Made by a program: the position numbers and the translations under genes. Shown in pieces: positions 30,576 through 33,070 of a stretch of 33,070 nt of DNA. The DNA lies in the NCBI GenBank assembly GCA_900548815.1, contig URLR01000017.1, forward strand, positions 1 to 33,070. Reading direction: 5' to 3'. Numbering within the stretch: position 1 is the first letter of the stretch; every line of letters begins with the position of its first letter. Under the pieces are notes generated by a model, which saw nothing but the letters and a program-made list of their open reading frames with translations, made no database searches and was not told where the DNA came from. This stretch comes from an uncultured Collinsella sp. GTDB taxonomy: Bacteria > Actinomycetota > Coriobacteriia > Coriobacteriales > Coriobacteriaceae.

Positions 30576-30842
30576 ATGGCAGAGAAGACCCCGGTCGAGC
30601 AGCTTACGTACAAGCAGGCCTCGCAGGAGTTGGAACTTATTATCCGCAGCCTGGAGTCGGGTGATATGGAGCTCGAGGAGTCGCTCGAGAGCTACACACG
30701 CGGCGTCGAGCTCCTCAAGAGCCTGCGTACCCGCCTGTCCGATGCCGAGCAGAAGGTCTCGGTGCTCCTTAAGGACGTCGACGGCAACGACGTGCTCGCC
30801 GACGGCGAAGCCGCCAACACCAACGACAGTCTCTCGTTCTAA
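30576..30842 (+). CDS. xseB: Exodeoxyribonuclease VII small subunit
   Basis: 88-aa helical subunit: LTYKQASQELELIIRSLESG, then MELEESLESYTRGVELLKSL is the family core of two antiparallel helices. A disordered acidic tail follows (about 70-88). ATG 30576 with AGGAAA upstream. It binds several copies per XseA and is needed for controlled activity. Cotranscribed with xseA. Confidence 0.95.
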   Translation: MAEKTPVEQLTYKQASQELELIIRSLESGDMELEESLESYTRGVELLKSLRTRLSDAEQKVSVLLKDVDGNDVLADGEAANTNDSLSF

Positions 30843-30891
30843 CCATCTCGACCAAATATAATTACCTTGGTCTGTAAGAAAGGAACCAGCC

Positions 30892-31227
30892 ATGTGTGAT
30901 TGCATCTTCTGCAAAATCGCCAACCACGAGATCCCCTCGACCGTTGTCTATGAGGACGACCAGGTCATCGCGTTCGACGACCTCAATCCCCAGGCGCCGG
31001 TCCACACGCTCGTGATCCCCAAGAAGCACTACAGTGACATCGTCGACAACGTGCCTGCCGAGACCATGGGCGCCATGGCTCACGCCATCCAGGAGGTCGC
31101 CAAGGCCAAGGGCCTAGAGGACGGTTTCCGCGTCATCTCCAACAAGGGCGTCAACGCCGGCCAGACCGTCATGCACTTCCACATGCACGTTATCGGCGGC
31201 AAGAACCTGGGCGAGAACCTCATCTGA
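30892..31227 (+). CDS. HIT-family nucleotide hydrolase (Hint type)
   Basis: 111-aa cytosolic protein: CIFCKIANHEIPSTVVYEDD at the N-terminus, ALDLNPQAPVHTLVIPKKH-like block (here FDDLNPQAPVHTLVIPKKH) and the histidine triad H95-F-H97-M-H99. Hydrolyses phosphoramidates of purine nucleotides (AMP-lysine type). Cys3/Cys7 may form a metal site as in many bacterial Hint proteins. ATG 30892 with AAAGGA upstream. 49 bp after xseB, same strand. Confidence 0.94.
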   Translation: MCDCIFCKIANHEIPSTVVYEDDQVIAFDDLNPQAPVHTLVIPKKHYSDIVDNVPAETMGAMAHAIQEVAKAKGLEDGFRVISNKGVNAGQTVMHFHMHVIGGKNLGENLI

Positions 31228-31268
31228 GGACGCGTAGCCCGTCGACTTGGCTGCCTTTGGAGTAATCT

Positions 31269-32159
31269 ATGCAGCTTTCTCAACTCGAATACCTTCAAGC
31301 GGTAGCGAACTATGGCGGCGTGCGCAAAGCGGCTCGCGCCGTTCACGTGAGTCCGCAGGCCGTTTCGTCGGCAATCAAAAAGTTGGAATCTGAGTATCAG
31401 ATTGTTTTGCTCAACCGATCGGCGGGGGAGGCCGTTTTGTCTCCGGCGGGCAGAGAATTTGCGCGTCGTGCACGCGTGATTCTGGCACAGGTCGACGATC
31501 TCAAAAAGTACGCTCAATCGGGGAACGGCGGCGTTTCGCCTGACGGCCACTTTCGTCTTTACGCCCCCTGCCTTCATGGGCGGGGGCGCCTTTTTACCGA
31601 AAACTGGTATGACTCGTTTGAAAGCTCGCACCCTCAGATTCACCTCGATGTGTGGCATCAGCCAACTGCTACATGTTTTGAGTCGCTCATGCTTGGTATT
31701 TCGGATGCAGCCATCTCATTTGAAGAACCACGGAACAGCGTCCTTTCTTTGAAATTCTTGGGTGAAAAGGAGCTCAAGGTTCTTTCGTGCCCGGCAGGTC
31801 ATCAATCTGTGGACGCTATGACCATTCGTGAGCTACTGGGCGGCAGGCTCGCTGTTCCCATTAATTTGTCACCCTGTCTCAATGCAATCAATCAATGTCC
31901 CGAAGCCCAGCTCGTTAATTTCCGCTTCCGTGATGTCGAATACGGAAACAGAGCGCAGGCTGAGTTTCTTCAAGCCGGGGGATTGATATTGAGTTTTTCT
32001 GGCTCTTCTCTCGCATCAGATGGATTGAAAGTGAGCGAGTGCTCCATTGAAGCCTCACATGACGTAACCTTGCCTATCTACTTTTGCTATCGGCAAAATG
32101 CCTGGACCGATCGACACCAGACAGTATTTCTTCACCTATTGCGTCATCTCGCTTCGTGA
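31269..32159 (+). CDS. LysR-type transcriptional regulator
   Basis: 296-aa LTTR. Winged HTH at 1-60 (MQLSQLEYLQAVANYGGVRK, then ARAVHVSPQAVSSAIKKLE), a linker helix, and a two-lobed ligand domain (about 90-290). ATG 31269 follows GGAG 7 nt upstream. It precedes an MFS gene on the same strand; a GTCAA-N7-TTGAC site between them (32179-32195) could be its operator. The local base composition is lower in GC than the housekeeping genes to the left (25 G+C of 60 in 31981-32040 against 37 of 60 in 29641-29700), suggesting recent acquisition. Ligand unknown. Confidence 0.9.
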   Translation: MQLSQLEYLQAVANYGGVRKAARAVHVSPQAVSSAIKKLESEYQIVLLNRSAGEAVLSPAGREFARRARVILAQVDDLKKYAQSGNGGVSPDGHFRLYAPCLHGRGRLFTENWYDSFESSHPQIHLDVWHQPTATCFESLMLGISDAAISFEEPRNSVLSLKFLGEKELKVLSCPAGHQSVDAMTIRELLGGRLAVPINLSPCLNAINQCPEAQLVNFRFRDVEYGNRAQAEFLQAGGLILSFSGSSLASDGLKVSECSIEASHDVTLPIYFCYRQNAWTDRHQTVFLHLLRHLAS

Positions 32160-32173
32160 GGCCATTTGGCCTC
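32158..32173 (+). terminator. Hairpin at the LysR stop codon
   Basis: GAGGCC, loop ATTT, GGCCTC: a compact stem beginning inside the stop codon; no T-run, so its terminator strength is doubtful. Confidence 0.4.
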
Positions 32174-32178
32174 GTGTC

Positions 32179-32195
32179 GTCAAGTGAATGTTGAC
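32179..32195. promoter_or_regulatory. Candidate LysR-type operator
   Basis: GTCAA-N7-TTGAC inverted repeat between the regulator and the MFS gene. Interrupted dyads of this size are typical for LTTR boxes, although it does not fit T-N11-A exactly. Confidence 0.4.
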
Positions 32196-32278
32196 GCCTT
32201 GTAACACATGGCTGACGGCTTTGCCCTCATGCTTTTCCAAGATTTCGGTTTGGGTTATTGACTCTTGGAGGGCGGAGC

Positions 32279-33037
32279 ATGAAAAACCGTACGGTTTTGC
32301 TTTATATGACGTTCGTTTTTCTGTCGAACTTCAGCACCATTTTGTATTTTCTGACGGTTTACCTTGAATTCGTCGGATTCTCGATGGTGGCGATTTCTAG
32401 CATGATGATTGCATATCAAGTGAGTAAGTTCATTCTTGAGGTTCCTACTGGTTATATTGCTGACAGGTTTGGGCGAAAGGCGAGCGGCCTCGTTGGCGTC
32501 GCGGGAATGCTCGGATATTACACCGCTCTGCTCCTCGTCCGATCTCCTCCGCTTTTAATCGGTGCGTTTGCTCTCAAAGGTTTTGCCGTTGCATGTGTGA
32601 GCGGATCCATCGAAGCGATTTACATTGACAGCGTCTCTCAAGACCAGCTCGTAAGACTTAATATCGTTGAGCGATTTGTTTTCTATGCGTCTTATGCCCT
32701 CTCCGCTTGTGTGGGCGGTTTCATTTCGTCCGCTGGCGCGTATCTCGTTGGGCTTTCGGTCGATATCATCACAATGGTGCTGACATTGGTTGTCGTTGTC
32801 TGTATTCCTGAGGTGAGAAGAGAGGGCGCCGCGGTGTCACCTGAGCATGGAATTAGCCCGAAGATGATCGGTGCCGCTATTGCGGGTAATGGCATTCTTC
32901 GGTCAGCGTTCATCATGGACTGTTCTCAGGCATTTGCCTTCGTCGCTCTGGAAGACTTTTTCTCACTGTTGTTTGCAGGCCGCGGAATGAATGCCGTCGC
33001 TTCGGGCGTGACCATTGTTAGCGCCGGGCGATTTTAG
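32279..33037 (+). pseudogene. MFS transporter, apparently frameshifted near the window end
   Basis: 252 codons of an MFS carrier (about six to seven spans; GYIADRFGRKASG at about 57-69 is the loop 2-3 signature, EVRREG after span 6), ending at a TAG (33035-33037) about halfway through a normal ~400-aa carrier. If the reading frame steps back one base at the GGG of 33026-33028, translation continues open to the window edge as AGAILAANSQTILTNP, a plausible membrane segment. A one-base deletion in a G run is the simplest cause. ATG 32279 follows GGAGG. Whether the rest of the gene is present lies beyond the window. Likely regulated by the adjacent LysR. Confidence 0.65.
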
Positions 33038-33070
33038 CCGCTAATAGTCAAACTATTTTGACCAATCCCG

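Overview
The window comes from a high-GC, Gram-positive-type anaerobe, most likely a gut member of the Coriobacteriia such as Collinsella. The basis is the codon use and GC level, the acetylase-type DAP pathway, a sortase-anchored C69 peptidase, a D-aspartate ligase/racemase pair and frequent TTG/GTG starts. The genus call is an inference from gene content, not from a marker gene. I see no rRNA, tRNA, CRISPR array, transposase or prophage.

Region by region. (1) 134-3935, minus strand: a lysine/DAP operon (lysA-dapA fused in one frame, dapB, dapH) led by a lysine riboswitch. A divergent M20D deacetylase (4314-5501), the plausible N-acetyl-DAP deacetylase, and a small membrane protein lie next to it. 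(2) 5921-12902, minus strand: a catabolic-looking set of OYE-family flavo/Fe-S reductase, aconitase X large and small subunits, M20 peptidase and GPH/MFS transporter. (3) 13125-15507, plus strand: an FxLYD membrane protein, a small putative HTH protein and a membrane Ser/Thr kinase whose transcript may be leaderless. (4) 15547-17547, minus strand: a secreted coiled-coil/lysozyme-like cell-wall protein with two palindromic operators, and a MOSC protein. (5) 17782-19869, plus strand: D-aspartate ligase and aspartate racemase, a peptidoglycan cross-bridge module. (6) 19995-23482, minus strand: an ECF transporter operon (TrpP-like S component, fused EcfA1-EcfA2, EcfT). It is preceded by a short leader peptide with three consecutive Trp codons and an intrinsic terminator, so it is a tryptophan-attenuated ECF tryptophan transporter. 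(7) 23670-26965, minus strand: an LPxTG-anchored C69 peptidase, a 30-aa membrane peptide and a diacylglycerol-kinase-family lipid kinase. (8) 27064-31227, plus strand: RNase D, a YugP-type Zn peptidase, XseA, XseB and a HIT protein. (9) 31269-33037, plus strand: a LysR regulator and an MFS gene that appears frameshifted near the window end, in locally lower-GC DNA.

The most notable systems are the Trp-codon attenuator with its 21-nt enclosing inverted repeat, the LysA-DapA fusion with an internal ribosome binding site under a lysine riboswitch, and the AcnX/OYE cluster, whose substrate cannot be told from sequence.
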